Assembly (NCBI GenBank): GCA_964425195.1
Contig: CAYRLG010000022.1
Coordinates: forward strand, 8,194 to 72,193
Source of the DNA: Desulfamplus sp964425195
GTDB taxonomy: Bacteria > Desulfobacterota > Desulfobacteria > Desulfobacterales > Desulfobacteraceae
Length of the DNA: 64,000 nucleotides
Reading direction: 5' to 3'
Shown here: positions 26,010 to 35,090 of the stretch, piece after piece
How positions within the stretch are numbered: position 1 is the first letter of the stretch
Layout of the letters: each line of letters opens with the position of its first letter
The notes under the pieces: model-generated
The model's database searches: none
What the model was told of the DNA's origin: nothing
Seen by the model: the letters and a program-made list of their open reading frames with translations, nothing else
Program-made: the position numbers and the translations under genes

Positions 26010-26666
26010 TTACTTTTTAACACAAGCTGAAATCCACTCAATCCATGGAGTGAATCCCTCTTCTGTTTTTGCGGATAACTCAAATACAGGCATTCCAGGA
26101 TGTACTCGTCTCATGTTATCTACAGCTTCCTTTGCATTAAAGTCTAAATATGGCAACAGATCAATCTTGTTCAAAATAGCAGCATCTGCAACCTGAAACA
26201 TCAGAGGATATTTAAGCGGCTTGTCCTCTCCTTCTGTTACGCTAAGAACAACAACTTTTGCATTTTCTCCAATATCGAACTCTGCTGGACAGACCAAATT
26301 CCCAATATTTTCAACTATCAAAAGATCTATATTATCGAGATCAAACTCTTTTGCTGCCTTTTCAATCATATTTGCAGAGAGGTGGCAATCTCCTCCAAAT
26401 TGGTCTGTATTTATCTGCACAACTTTTACACTTGAAGCCTCGAGTCTATCAGCATCATTTCTTGTGCAAATATCTCCTACAATCACACCTGTTCTGATTT
26501 TAGGCATTATCATTCTTAATGTTTTACAAAGGGTTTCTGTTTTTCCAGAACCAGGAGAGCTCATCACATTAAGAACAAATACATTTTTATCTTTAAAATT
26601 TTTTCTATTTTTATCAGCCTGATTCTCGTTAGCTTCAAGAACTTTTTTTTGAATATTAATCTCCAT
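26010..26666 (-). CDS. hypB: Hydrogenase nickel incorporation GTPase HypB
   Basis: A SIMIBI-class GTPase (218 residues) that delivers nickel to NiFe-hydrogenase precursors with HypA. The P-loop SSPGSGKT (36-43) and the metal site GGDCHLSANM with Cys94-His95 are visible, and the region ILNKIDLLPYLDF provides base recognition. There is no His-rich N-terminal stretch, so nickel storage is not expected. It lies about 40 bases after hypA. No hydrogenase, hypC, hypD, hypE or hypF is in this window. Confidence 0.96.
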   Translation of the reverse strand: MEINIQKKVLEANENQADKNRKNFKDKNVFVLNVMSSPGSGKTETLCKTLRMIMPKIRTGVIVGDICTRNDADRLEASSVKVVQINTDQFGGDCHLSANMIEKAAKEFDLDNIDLLIVENIGNLVCPAEFDIGENAKVVVLSVTEGEDKPLKYPLMFQVADAAILNKIDLLPYLDFNAKEAVDNMRRVHPGMPVFELSAKTEEGFTPWIEWISACVKK

Positions 26667-26708
26667 TTTTTATCTGTTTTCCTTATTATATCTATTTGTA
26701 AATATTAT

Positions 26709-27053
26709 TTAAGCAACCTCAATTGAAACAATTTCAAGCTCTCTGCCAGATATAACTTCAATACCACTATCTTTGCACGATTGACATGAAAAAATAGGTC
26801 CATCAACCTTCCAAACCTTATTGCACTTCTTACATCTAACCTGTACAGGAACATGCTCAATTACAAGTTCTGCCCCCTCAAGTGCAGACTCTTTTGAGAT
26901 AATTTCAAAGCAGAATCTAAGGCTCTCTTCAACTACTGCTGCCAAGTTTCCAATTTTTAGGTTGAGCCGTTCAACCTTTGGATTGATAATATCGGTTGGT
27001 ATTGAGGCAAGTGCGATATTTATCATCTGTTGAGCAACTCCCATTTCGTGCAT
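26709..27053 (-). CDS. hypA: Hydrogenase maturation nickel metallochaperone HypA
   Basis: A 114-residue nickel chaperone. The N-terminal MHE with His2 binds nickel. The zinc-binding loop has Cys74, Cys77, Cys90 and Cys93 (CKKC and CQSC). It works with HypB, encoded next in the same direction, to load Ni into hydrogenase large subunits. A ribosome site (AGGAGG) precedes the ATG. Confidence 0.96.
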   Translation of the reverse strand: MHEMGVAQQMINIALASIPTDIINPKVERLNLKIGNLAAVVEESLRFCFEIISKESALEGAELVIEHVPVQVRCKKCNKVWKVDGPIFSCQSCKDSGIEVISGRELEIVSIEVA

Positions 27054-27118
27054 AAATTTTAAACCTCCTGGTTAATTCATCAAATATTGGATATTGAACA
27101 AACCCTAAACCATTTTTA

Positions 27119-28528
27119 TTAAGCAAGTCGAAATCTAATAGCAAGCTCTTTTAGTGATTCAAAAGTGTTCAAAGTTGGTTCATCTAACACACAATCAAAC
27201 AGATAGCTCATAACCTTACCAACTTCAGGACCTTCAGAGATATTAATAATTTCCATTACATCATGTCCTGAAATGGCAAGTTCTTTCATGGAGAGTGGCA
27301 GTTTAGAACCTTTGAGTTGACTACTGTTAAGCTCATTCCAAATCTTTCTCACCCTAAGTTTTATATCTTCTCTGCTATAAGGATGTTTTGCTAAATTGGC
27401 AGCTTTATCAGCTATTCTCATCTGCATGAATATCTGCCATTTGACATCATGTTCTTTTAAGAAAGCCAAAAGCCTTCTGACAGCCTTTGGTGTTGAATCT
27501 GGGGTAAGAGGACGCATGTGGGTTCTAATTACAGCACCAATAAACTTTATCTCTTCACTGCTAAACCTTAATTTATGCAGATCGTAAATTACAGTATCAA
27601 CCATCTTTTCATGATCTGGAAAGGTGAGATAACCATCTTTTATCTGTGCTGCTTCATATTTACCAGCATCGTGAAGATATCCCGCAAGTCGTAAAATGGG
27701 ATTAATAGCAGATAGAGCATCACCAGTAAGAAGGCAATGTTCCATCACACTCTCACCATGATGTGGTCCTCCATCAAGAGTGTCACAACGACTAAGAGAG
27801 GGAAAGATCAACTCAAGAAGTTGAACTTTATGAAGATTTCTAAAAAATAGAGAAGGCTTCTTATGAGACATTGCCTTTATAATTTCGTACCGTATTCTTT
27901 CTGGGGCAACTATAGTGTTATTTGAATTTAAAAGATGGCGATATTTTATAATACTATCTAAGCTTGAACTATCAATAGTACCGTTAATTAAAGAGGCAAA
28001 TCTGCATACTCTCACCATTCTTAACGGGTCTTCTAATATTCTATCATCAGGTGAACCTGTAAACCTGATAACTCTATCTACAATATCTTTTTTACCTCCA
28101 AATGGATCAATAATCGCTCCAGATATTGGATCAAGTGCCATGCTGTTAATTGTAATATCTCTGTAAGAAAGATCACATTCAGGAAAATGAGTATATATTT
28201 GTGATGATTCTGATAAATCAGATGCCAAACCTAACGAGGAGTCTTGTAAAGTTCTATATGAATCAGAACGACACGATGCAACCTCAATACCGTTGACTAT
28301 ACAGACAGAAAATGATTTTCCAACCTGTTTCACTTTTTCTCCGGCAAAAATACTCATAATTTTATCTAACGGGGCATTGGTAAGAATATCAAAATCTGAA
28401 GGCTCATGCTCCTTTCCCATCATTAACATATCCCTGACAACTCCGCCGACAAAAAATGCTTTAAATCCCTCATTTATTAATCTTCTGGCGATATGAAAAC
28501 TTCTATCTTTTTCATCATGTATCTTCAT
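27119..28528 (-). CDS. CCA tRNA nucleotidyltransferase / poly(A) polymerase family with HD domain
   Basis: A class II nucleotidyltransferase of 469 residues. The head domain has VGGVVRDMLM and the catalytic acidic pair in SDFDILTN. The RNA-binding middle includes EDPLRMVRVCRFA. A C-terminal HD hydrolase domain is present (HHGESVMEHCL and AGYLHDAGK). It most likely builds or repairs the tRNA 3' CCA end; poly(A) polymerase I is the alternative, and motif reading alone does not separate them. Since the tRNA here encodes CCA, a repair role is plausible. Confidence 0.85.
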   Translation of the reverse strand: MKIHDEKDRSFHIARRLINEGFKAFFVGGVVRDMLMMGKEHEPSDFDILTNAPLDKIMSIFAGEKVKQVGKSFSVCIVNGIEVASCRSDSYRTLQDSSLGLASDLSESSQIYTHFPECDLSYRDITINSMALDPISGAIIDPFGGKKDIVDRVIRFTGSPDDRILEDPLRMVRVCRFASLINGTIDSSSLDSIIKYRHLLNSNNTIVAPERIRYEIIKAMSHKKPSLFFRNLHKVQLLELIFPSLSRCDTLDGGPHHGESVMEHCLLTGDALSAINPILRLAGYLHDAGKYEAAQIKDGYLTFPDHEKMVDTVIYDLHKLRFSSEEIKFIGAVIRTHMRPLTPDSTPKAVRRLLAFLKEHDVKWQIFMQMRIADKAANLAKHPYSREDIKLRVRKIWNELNSSQLKGSKLPLSMKELAISGHDVMEIINISEGPEVGKVMSYLFDCVLDEPTLNTFESLKELAIRFRLA

Positions 28529-28596
28529 TTACGTTGCTCTTTTTAAATCAATTAGAACGCCTTAAATGTAAGAAAAAATCCTTATTTTTATTGAGC

Positions 28597-29211
28597 TTAG
28601 TTACTTTTATGATCCCATCTTTGCACAAGGTTATGCTCAACACCAAGATGATCCAGAATCCTTGCAACCACTGTATCGCAAAGCTGTTCAATGGTTGAAG
28701 GAGATGTGTAAAATGACGGGCAGGCAGGCATAATTGTAGCGCCTGCTTTGCATAATCTTATCATGTTTTCAAGGTGAATGAGATTAAAAGGTGTTTCACG
28801 CGGTATAAATATCAAAGGTCGTCTCTCTTTAAGGCACACATCTGCTGCACGAGTGATAAGATTGTCTCCTATCCCTGAAGCAATTGTTCCAAGTGTTTTC
28901 ATGGTACATGGAGCAATTACCATTCCATTATGTATAAATGACCCACTTGCAGGTGCTGCAACAGCGTCATATTGAGAAAACACTTCAAGGGTAGATGCCT
29001 CGTGAAATAGAGTTCCTTCAAGTCTCAAAAAATCTTTAAAAGAGATCTCATCATTAAATATGGTCTCATGTTTAAGAACTTCTACCCCCCCGTCTGAAAT
29101 GATAACCATTACGTGATATGGACGTTCGAGAAGTGCTTTTATCAACCTGATGCCATAAATTGAACCAGATGCCCCGCAGATGGCAACAATGTATTTTTTA
29201 GGAAGTGTCAA
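28597..29211 (-). CDS. ubiX: Flavin prenyltransferase UbiX
   Basis: This enzyme makes the prenylated FMN cofactor used by UbiD-type decarboxylases. The 204 residues include the FMN-binding N terminus VAICGASGSIYGIRL and the conserved MVIAPCTMKTLGTIASGIGD, plus PRETPFNLIHLENM near the dimethylallyl-phosphate site. The annotated start is a TTG with a weak ribosome site. No ubiD gene is present in this window, so the partner decarboxylase must be elsewhere. Confidence 0.93.
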   Translation of the reverse strand: MTLPKKYIVAICGASGSIYGIRLIKALLERPYHVMVIISDGGVEVLKHETIFNDEISFKDFLRLEGTLFHEASTLEVFSQYDAVAAPASGSFIHNGMVIAPCTMKTLGTIASGIGDNLITRAADVCLKERRPLIFIPRETPFNLIHLENMIRLCKAGATIMPACPSFYTSPSTIEQLCDTVVARILDHLGVEHNLVQRWDHKSN

Positions 29212-29263
29212 TTAAATATTATTCTCCATTAAAAAGCAGAGTTCCGAACTCAAGGATACTCAT

Positions 29264-30451
29264 TTAGCTTAAGTTAAATCTCTCCATCACTCTTTTGAAT
29301 GCTGGCATTGATTTTATAATAGTCTCATCTTCTACGCAGAATGCAAGCCTGAAATGTCCTGGTCCTCCAAAACCGCTTCCCGGAACAGCAAGTACAAGCT
29401 CTTCTTGAAGTGCCTGAACAAACTTGACATCATCTTCAATCGGGGAACGGGGAAAGAGATAAAATGCTCCGGGAGGTGTTGTAAAAGAGTATCCAGCTTT
29501 GGCAAGCCCTTCACAAAAAATATCTCTCTTTCTTCTGTAAGCATCAATATCTACACTTGCATCTTTAAGCAGAGGAAGGACTCGTTGCATCATGGCTGGA
29601 GCATTAACAAACCCTAATATACGGTTGGTAAGAGCTAATGCCTGTCTTAACTTATCTCGGTAAGTAGCTTTGGGATTGATAGCAAGATAGCCAATTCTCT
29701 CACCTGGCAAAGATAGGTCTTTTGAGTGAGATGTGGCCACAATACTTTGGGCATAACAGGGAAAGACAGAAGGAACATAAGTATTGTCAAACACAATTTT
29801 ACGATACGGCTCGTCAGAGATAAGATAGATAGTAGAACCATATTGATCGCTCTTTTTTTCCAATAACTTTCCTAGATCTTTAAGGCTCGATTCAGAATAA
29901 ATCTGTCCAGTCGGGTTATTTGGAGAGTTAATAAGCATTACTCTTGTTTTAGGAGTAATCGCTTTTTCAATTTGGTCAATATCAAGCGTAAAATCATCTT
30001 TTGATGGAACAGTTTTAAGTATCCCTCCATGGTTGTCTGCATAAAATGTGTATTCAACAAAAAATGGGGCACTGACCAAAACCTCTTCACCCGGATTCAA
30101 GAGAGCTTTAAAAACAACATTAAGCCCTCCTGCAGCACCGCAGGTCATAACAATATCATCAGCAGTTATATCAACGTTTTGTTCTGCGTTGATCTTCTCT
30201 GCAACTGACTTACGAACAAATTCAAATCCACTATTTGCCATGTATCCATGTGCCCATGGCTCTTTTTGTGTAGCAACAGCCTCAAGTGCACTTTGGAACT
30301 CTTCAGGCGGTTGTAAATTTGGATTTCCGATACTAAAATCAAATACATTTGCGCTGCCATATTTAGCTTTTAGGCGGCTACCTTCTTCAAACATCTTTCG
30401 TATCCACGATGATTTTGCAATAGTTTGCTCAATTTTTAATGCTATGGTCAT
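29264..30451 (-). CDS. Class I/II PLP aminotransferase (aspartate-type)
   Basis: A fold-type I aminotransferase of 395 residues. The PLP-binding lysine is in SHSKDLSLPGERIGY, the conserved NSPNNPTG loop is present, and the C-terminal arginine for the substrate carboxylate is in GHFRLAFC. Substrate cannot be read with confidence: aspartate, alanine or aromatic amino acids are all possible in this subgroup. It is followed by ubiX about 50 bases on, and its upstream region faces the OmpA-like gene. Confidence 0.88.
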   Translation of the reverse strand: MTIALKIEQTIAKSSWIRKMFEEGSRLKAKYGSANVFDFSIGNPNLQPPEEFQSALEAVATQKEPWAHGYMANSGFEFVRKSVAEKINAEQNVDITADDIVMTCGAAGGLNVVFKALLNPGEEVLVSAPFFVEYTFYADNHGGILKTVPSKDDFTLDIDQIEKAITPKTRVMLINSPNNPTGQIYSESSLKDLGKLLEKKSDQYGSTIYLISDEPYRKIVFDNTYVPSVFPCYAQSIVATSHSKDLSLPGERIGYLAINPKATYRDKLRQALALTNRILGFVNAPAMMQRVLPLLKDASVDIDAYRRKRDIFCEGLAKAGYSFTTPPGAFYLFPRSPIEDDVKFVQALQEELVLAVPGSGFGGPGHFRLAFCVEDETIIKSMPAFKRVMERFNLS

Positions 30452-30795
30452 AATTGGATTATCTCTCCTAATATCTTAAATTACATTTCAAAATTAAATC
30501 TAACTTTTATCCTTAATTTATTCGATCAATTTGCTAATAGATATAAAAAACTAAATAAAGTTCACTCTAAATGTTTCAGGGAATTATACTTAAAATAGCT
30601 ATCAAAACAAATATATTTCTTGAAAAATAACCTTTGAGCCATTAAGTTAATAAAAATAATGATGAACATGTAGGCATAATAGCAATCTTTTGTTATTCTC
30701 TCTATCTAAAAAATTAGAGATCAAAACTTTTGATACCTACAACTTTATACAAACCAAAATGCACATTTTTTTATGACAACAAGGAGTTAAAAACA
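30452..30795. other. Intergenic region between divergent aminotransferase and OmpA-like genes
   Basis: About 340 A+T-rich bases that must contain the promoters of both flanking genes. I see small palindromes near 30706-30735 but no convincing promoter pair, RNA gene or coding segment. Confidence 0.5.
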
Positions 30796-31449
30796 ATGAA
30801 ACTATTTAAATCTAAAAAATTTTGTTTAGCAATAAGTTCAATACTTTGCCTCTCTATCATTTCATGTGCAGGCACTACAAATCAACAAGTTAAAACCCAA
30901 CAAGGAACTCTTGTTGGAGCTGGTGTCGGGGCTGTACTTGGTCAAGTTATCGGTGGCAACACTAAGGGAACACTTATCGGTGCTGGTATAGGTGCAGCAT
31001 TAGGCGGCATTGCTGGTAATCAGATTGGGGCATACATGGACAGACAAGAACAGGCTCTACGAAATGTTATTGTGGAATCTGAGCAGACTACTGTTGTAAG
31101 AACAGAAAATGTCCTTACAGCAACTTTTCAGTCCAGCATGTTTTTTGATACTGATTCTGATATATTAAAAGCAGGAGCATATTCAGAAATGGACAGAGTG
31201 GCTGGGGTTTTAAGAGACTATCCACAGACAAGAATAAGAGTTGAAGGACATACGGACTCCAAAGGCTCTGATGTCTATAATCAGGCTCTGTCAGAGAGAC
31301 GTGCTCGATCTGTAGCTAATGCCTTGATACAAAGAGGAGTTGATCCGTCAAGAATTGAAGTATTTGGTTATGGCGAATCTCAGCCCATCTCTTCTAATGA
31401 TGCAATGAACCGTAGGGTAAATATTGTTATTATTCCTATTCAAGGATAG
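30796..31449 (+). CDS. OmpA-family peptidoglycan-associated lipoprotein
   Basis: An outer-membrane lipoprotein of about 217 residues. AAGGAG at 30781-30786 selects the ATG at 30796, which opens a lipoprotein signal ending in a lipobox (LCLSIISCAG). A glycine-zipper segment follows (VGAGVGAVLGQVIGGNTKG onward), a motif seen in membrane-inserting or oligomerising domains. The OmpA-like C-terminal domain (about residue 105 on) has RVEGHTDSKGSDVYNQALS and RRVNIVIIP, which bind peptidoglycan. This glycine-zipper plus OmpA arrangement matches YiaD-type proteins. Confidence 0.92.
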   Translation: MKLFKSKKFCLAISSILCLSIISCAGTTNQQVKTQQGTLVGAGVGAVLGQVIGGNTKGTLIGAGIGAALGGIAGNQIGAYMDRQEQALRNVIVESEQTTVVRTENVLTATFQSSMFFDTDSDILKAGAYSEMDRVAGVLRDYPQTRIRVEGHTDSKGSDVYNQALSERRARSVANALIQRGVDPSRIEVFGYGESQPISSNDAMNRRVNIVIIPIQG

Positions 31450-31504
31450 AAGCTATCCATAGTAATCTAAAAAATTTACATTCAACATGACAATAATACA
31501 ATGA

Positions 31505-31542
31505 AAACATCTTAGACATATAGTGTTATGTCTAAGATGTTT
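31505..31542. terminator. Long perfect hairpin after the OmpA-like gene
   Basis: A 16-bp perfect stem (31505-31520 with 31527-31542) with a six-base loop lies about 55 bases downstream of the lipoprotein gene and 26 bases before the nitroreductase gene. There is only a short T-run, so it may be a terminator, an RNA stabiliser or an operator-like palindrome. Confidence 0.6.
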
Positions 31543-31567
31543 CTGCGTAGAATAAGGATATCAAATT

Positions 31568-32149
31568 ATGTCGATATTTGAATTGATAAAACAGACCAGA
31601 AGTTTTAGAAGGTTCGATCAATCTGTAAAGATAGATATAGATACATTGAAATCATTGGTTGAACTTGCACGTTGTTCTGCCTCAGCAGCAAATCTACAGC
31701 CACTTAAATATATTCTTTCTGTTGACCCTACTATTAATGAACGAATATTTTCTTGTCTTGCATGGGCTGCGTATCTTAAAGATTGGGATGGTCCAAAAGA
31801 GGGGGAAAAACCGTCGGGATATATTGTAATAATGGGCGATAAATCTATTACAGATAACTTCCGTTGCGATCACGGCATTGCAGCACAATCAATTATGCTT
31901 GGTGCAAGAGAACTTGGACTTGGAGGCTGCATGATTGCTGCTATTCATCAAAGAAACATAAGGTCATGCCTAAACATAGAGCCATGTCATGAGGTTCTCT
32001 TAATCCTTGCTCTTGGAAAGCCAATTGAGGAGGTAGTAATCGAGCAAGTTGGCTCAGATGGAAATATTCGTTACTGGAGAGACTCCAATAAAGTTCATCA
32101 TGTGCCAAAACGCCCTCTTGATGAAATAGTAATATCATCATACAGTTGA
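31568..32149 (+). CDS. Nitroreductase family protein
   Basis: A 193-residue FMN-dependent nitroreductase-fold protein. The N terminus (IKQTRSFRRFDQSVKID) and ARCSASAANLQPLKY carry the usual Arg/Ser FMN phosphate contacts. DHGIAAQSIMLGARELGLGGCMIAA is the conserved central helix-turn, quoted here in part as GIAAQSIMLGARELGLGGC. Substrate is unknown. A hairpin separates it from the OmpA-like gene, so it may be transcribed on its own. Confidence 0.88.
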   Translation: MSIFELIKQTRSFRRFDQSVKIDIDTLKSLVELARCSASAANLQPLKYILSVDPTINERIFSCLAWAAYLKDWDGPKEGEKPSGYIVIMGDKSITDNFRCDHGIAAQSIMLGARELGLGGCMIAAIHQRNIRSCLNIEPCHEVLLILALGKPIEEVVIEQVGSDGNIRYWRDSNKVHHVPKRPLDEIVISSYS

Positions 32150-32215
32150 TAACTTAATACAGTTCTATTTGTACTTTTTGCAACATAAAAACAGTGGTTT
32201 TATAAAACAAGTGCT

Positions 32216-33436
32216 CTAATATAGTTCATATTTTACAAGTACCCCGTCCAGTCCACCTGCTTTTAATGGCAATTTCCATGAGGATTTAAGACCCATACTT
32301 TTTGTGTATTCAGGGTCTCCAAAATAGATAAATGCCTTAGATCCTTTGCACCGTTGCTTGAGAAAGTCTCCTAAACTCTTATGAAGTAGCTTTAAATCTT
32401 GGTCTTTTCCAATCCGTATCCCATAAGGTGGGTTTGCAACTATGATACTATTCTCAATTGAAGGAATGTCACTAAAATCCATAAGTTTTATGTCAACATT
32501 GCTGCCAAAATGAAGCCCCATTAGGTTTGTTTTAGCAGCCTTGACAGATTCTTGTGATATATCACTGCCCGCAATAAGATTTAGTGGAAGCTCTTGTATT
32601 TGAGCATCAGCCTCATGTTTAACTTGATGCCACAGATCTGGATTGTAATCAGGAAGCATCTGAAACCCAAATTTATTTCTAAAAATAGCTGCCGGAATGT
32701 TGCACTTACTCATTAGAGCTTCGCATAGCAAAGTACCAGAGCCGCACATAGGATCATAAAGAGGAACAGTTCCATCCCACTGAGATAACCTTATAATGGC
32801 AGCGGCAGTCGTCTCCTGCATGGGAGCGGCAATTGACTCCTCCCTATACCCACGCTTGTGAAGAGCACCGCCTGACGCATCAACGCTAATATCTGCTATA
32901 TCTTTCCTAATGTGCAGATTTATTATTATATCAGGGTTTAATGTATCAACATTTGGACGCTTGCCCGTTCTCTCTCTGAAATAGTCAACAATAGCATCTT
33001 TAAGACGCAAAGCTGCAAATTGAGAGTGCTCAATAACACTATCTGACACGTTAGAGACTATTGAAAATGTTGTTTTTTTGGATATAATAAGCTCCCATTT
33101 AATCTTTTTGGCATTTTTATATAAAATATCTGTGTGGTTGCATAAAAACGAGTCAAGAGGTGCAAGAACTCTTGATATCAACCTTGTCATATAGTTAATT
33201 TTATAAAAAATAGCTTTATCAGCACTAAAATATATTCCCGTATATCCTTGCTCAATATTTTTTGCGCCTAACATTTCAAGCTCTTTTACACCCTCTTCTC
33301 TCAAATTTTCTCCAATTTGTGCAAAATATTTGGAATCTTGCTGATATTTGAATCCTGATGCGTAGCGTTGATGTTCTCCTGCTCTTTTTCTTATTACATG
33401 TTTGATGTTATTATCTTGCATATTGTATCTGTCCAT
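32216..33436 (-). CDS. THUMP-domain class I RNA methyltransferase (RlmL/Trm11-like)
   Basis: An N-terminal THUMP-type RNA-binding region (about 20-130, beginning near KYFAQIGENLREEGVKELE) is joined to a Rossmann methyltransferase. SAM motif I is DPMCGSGTLLCEAL and the catalytic motif is VANPPYGIRIG, which suggests N2-guanine methylation of rRNA like the RlmL N-terminal half. The start is uncertain: the open frame extends to a GTG at 33526, but that part looks non-coding; I chose the ATG at 33436, and 33421 is also possible. It lies after waaA on the same strand. Confidence 0.85.
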   Translation of the reverse strand: MDRYNMQDNNIKHVIRKRAGEHQRYASGFKYQQDSKYFAQIGENLREEGVKELEMLGAKNIEQGYTGIYFSADKAIFYKINYMTRLISRVLAPLDSFLCNHTDILYKNAKKIKWELIISKKTTFSIVSNVSDSVIEHSQFAALRLKDAIVDYFRERTGKRPNVDTLNPDIIINLHIRKDIADISVDASGGALHKRGYREESIAAPMQETTAAAIIRLSQWDGTVPLYDPMCGSGTLLCEALMSKCNIPAAIFRNKFGFQMLPDYNPDLWHQVKHEADAQIQELPLNLIAGSDISQESVKAAKTNLMGLHFGSNVDIKLMDFSDIPSIENSIIVANPPYGIRIGKDQDLKLLHKSLGDFLKQRCKGSKAFIYFGDPEYTKSMGLKSSWKLPLKAGGLDGVLVKYELY

Positions 33437-33551
33437 ATTTTGAAATGTCAAAAAATTGTAGGATAAAGTGCTATAATTTACTCTTATAGTTTTCCATAAC
33501 AATGAAATTGTGTTTGTGATATACACAATTTGATATAAAGTATTTTGTCCG

Positions 33552-34958
33552 TTACAATCTTGATAAATACTCTATTATTGTACTACTGGCAATTGATGTT
33601 CCACCCTGTTTGGTTGCAATATAATTGAGACTTGTTTTGATAATATCCTCTCTATTAGGAGGATTTTTTAAAGTTGAGACTATAAAATCTACTATTTCAT
33701 CTCTGTTAGCTGCCTTTTTTACTATGTTATTAGTAAAAATCTCTTCTCCTACCCAAGAGAAGTCATCAATAAATGGTCCTGTAACTGTAACTGCTCCACA
33801 GATGAGCGGTTCAATAAAATTGTGTCCACCTAATGGTCTTAAACTTCCTCCAACAAAAGCCACAGTTGCAAAAGAGTAGGCTCTTTTTAGCTCTCCAAAT
33901 ATATCCCACAGAACAACTGTTCCAGATACAATAGATGTCTTTGTATCATGTATCTCAGATAAAAGCTGCCATTTATGCTCTGTATTTGAAAGATGTCTCT
34001 TCCAGGCATCAATCCTATGAATATGTCTTGGAAACAGTCCTATTATCTGATCTGGAAATTTTTCAAGTATCTGGTTAATAATTGCAACAACATCCTCTTC
34101 CTCCTCTTTTCTTATAGATGCCATGATAGAAAAAGGGATATTATCCAAAGGTAGTGAATCAAGTAGGACAGTTGAAGTTTTAGACGATACTTTAGAGTCA
34201 AAGAGTGTAGGGAAATTAGAGGAAGGTTTTGACTCCATGTTGCTAAATATTATGGAATCAAACTTCATATTTGGCATTACACAAATTATAGAGTGTGGAA
34301 AAATATCTTTAAATCTTTGTGCATCTGTATTGCTAATTGCAAAAACAGCATAAGGCTCAATTTCACTCCATAGCCATTTAGTAACCATATAGTTTCTATG
34401 ACTTTTTTTTGACATTCTCCCATTTATCACAACAACCCTCACTCCATTTTTTTTTGCAGAAAAAAGAAGTGAGGGCCAAAGTTCAGTCTCAAGAAGAACA
34501 ATAAGCAAAGGTTTCACCTTACAGATGACACTATCCATTAACTCACAAATATCAAACGGAAAATATTCTATATTAATAGCGCTAAATATATTGTGATTTG
34601 AAATATTATAATCCCTACTGGCAAGAGTTGAAGAATATAAATCAGAATAGCTTTTAGATAGCAACTCTAAACCTTGAGCTGTAGTTGAGGTAAGTAAAAG
34701 CTGTTTTGGCTTATCAAAACAGCTATGACGTTCAAGAAGAGGCTTATAGCTTAGATTTTTTACAAGCTGAATGGCAAGGTTGCACTCACCTGCTGACGCT
34801 GCTTGTATCCAAACATCAGCTCTCTTAAAATGGTCAGATGAGATTCTCTGTTTGATACTGTCACGTAATCGTGCATTTTTCTTAAGAATAGGAAGAGCTA
34901 TCCGCCACAGCAAGCGGTAAAATTTCAAAAATAAAAATAGTATTGTGCTCTTTTTCAT
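33552..34958 (-). CDS. waaA: 3-deoxy-D-manno-octulosonic acid (Kdo) transferase
   Basis: A GT30 glycosyltransferase that adds Kdo to lipid A precursor at the inner membrane. An N-terminal hydrophobic anchor is followed by WIQAASAGECNLA (the family's HxxSxGE-type region), LLLTSTTAQGLELL, and the C-terminal VAFVGGSLRPLGGHNFIEPL donor-site motif (first 20 residues quoted). Two polar insertions of about 25 residues (near YNISNHNIFSAIN and SKVSSKTSTVLLDS) make it longer than most WaaA. The ATG at 34958 is preferred over a GTG at 34976. msbA is divergent upstream. Confidence 0.92.
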   Translation of the reverse strand: MKKSTILFLFLKFYRLLWRIALPILKKNARLRDSIKQRISSDHFKRADVWIQAASAGECNLAIQLVKNLSYKPLLERHSCFDKPKQLLLTSTTAQGLELLSKSYSDLYSSTLASRDYNISNHNIFSAINIEYFPFDICELMDSVICKVKPLLIVLLETELWPSLLFSAKKNGVRVVVINGRMSKKSHRNYMVTKWLWSEIEPYAVFAISNTDAQRFKDIFPHSIICVMPNMKFDSIIFSNMESKPSSNFPTLFDSKVSSKTSTVLLDSLPLDNIPFSIMASIRKEEEEDVVAIINQILEKFPDQIIGLFPRHIHRIDAWKRHLSNTEHKWQLLSEIHDTKTSIVSGTVVLWDIFGELKRAYSFATVAFVGGSLRPLGGHNFIEPLICGAVTVTGPFIDDFSWVGEEIFTNNIVKKAANRDEIVDFIVSTLKNPPNREDIIKTSLNYIATKQGGTSIASSTIIEYLSRL

Positions 34959-35090
34959 ATTAAAGTATGGTCTCACATTTTTTTAATATTGACAATACTT
35001 CTGAACACTGAATTAAACAATTAAAGATACCTTTAAAGGTAAAACAGATTATCAAGTATAGTAGATATCACACATAATAAAATAGACTTT

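Noticed and set aside
32184..32203. Small AT-only hairpin between the convergent nitroreductase and THUMP methyltransferase genes.
   Set aside because: The stem has a bulge and only A-T closing pairs; too weak to call a terminator.
33422..33451. TTGACA-18-TACAAT on the minus strand near the start of the THUMP methyltransferase.
   Set aside because: It would place transcription start inside the likely coding region, after the best start codons. Probably coincidental, though it adds doubt to the chosen start.
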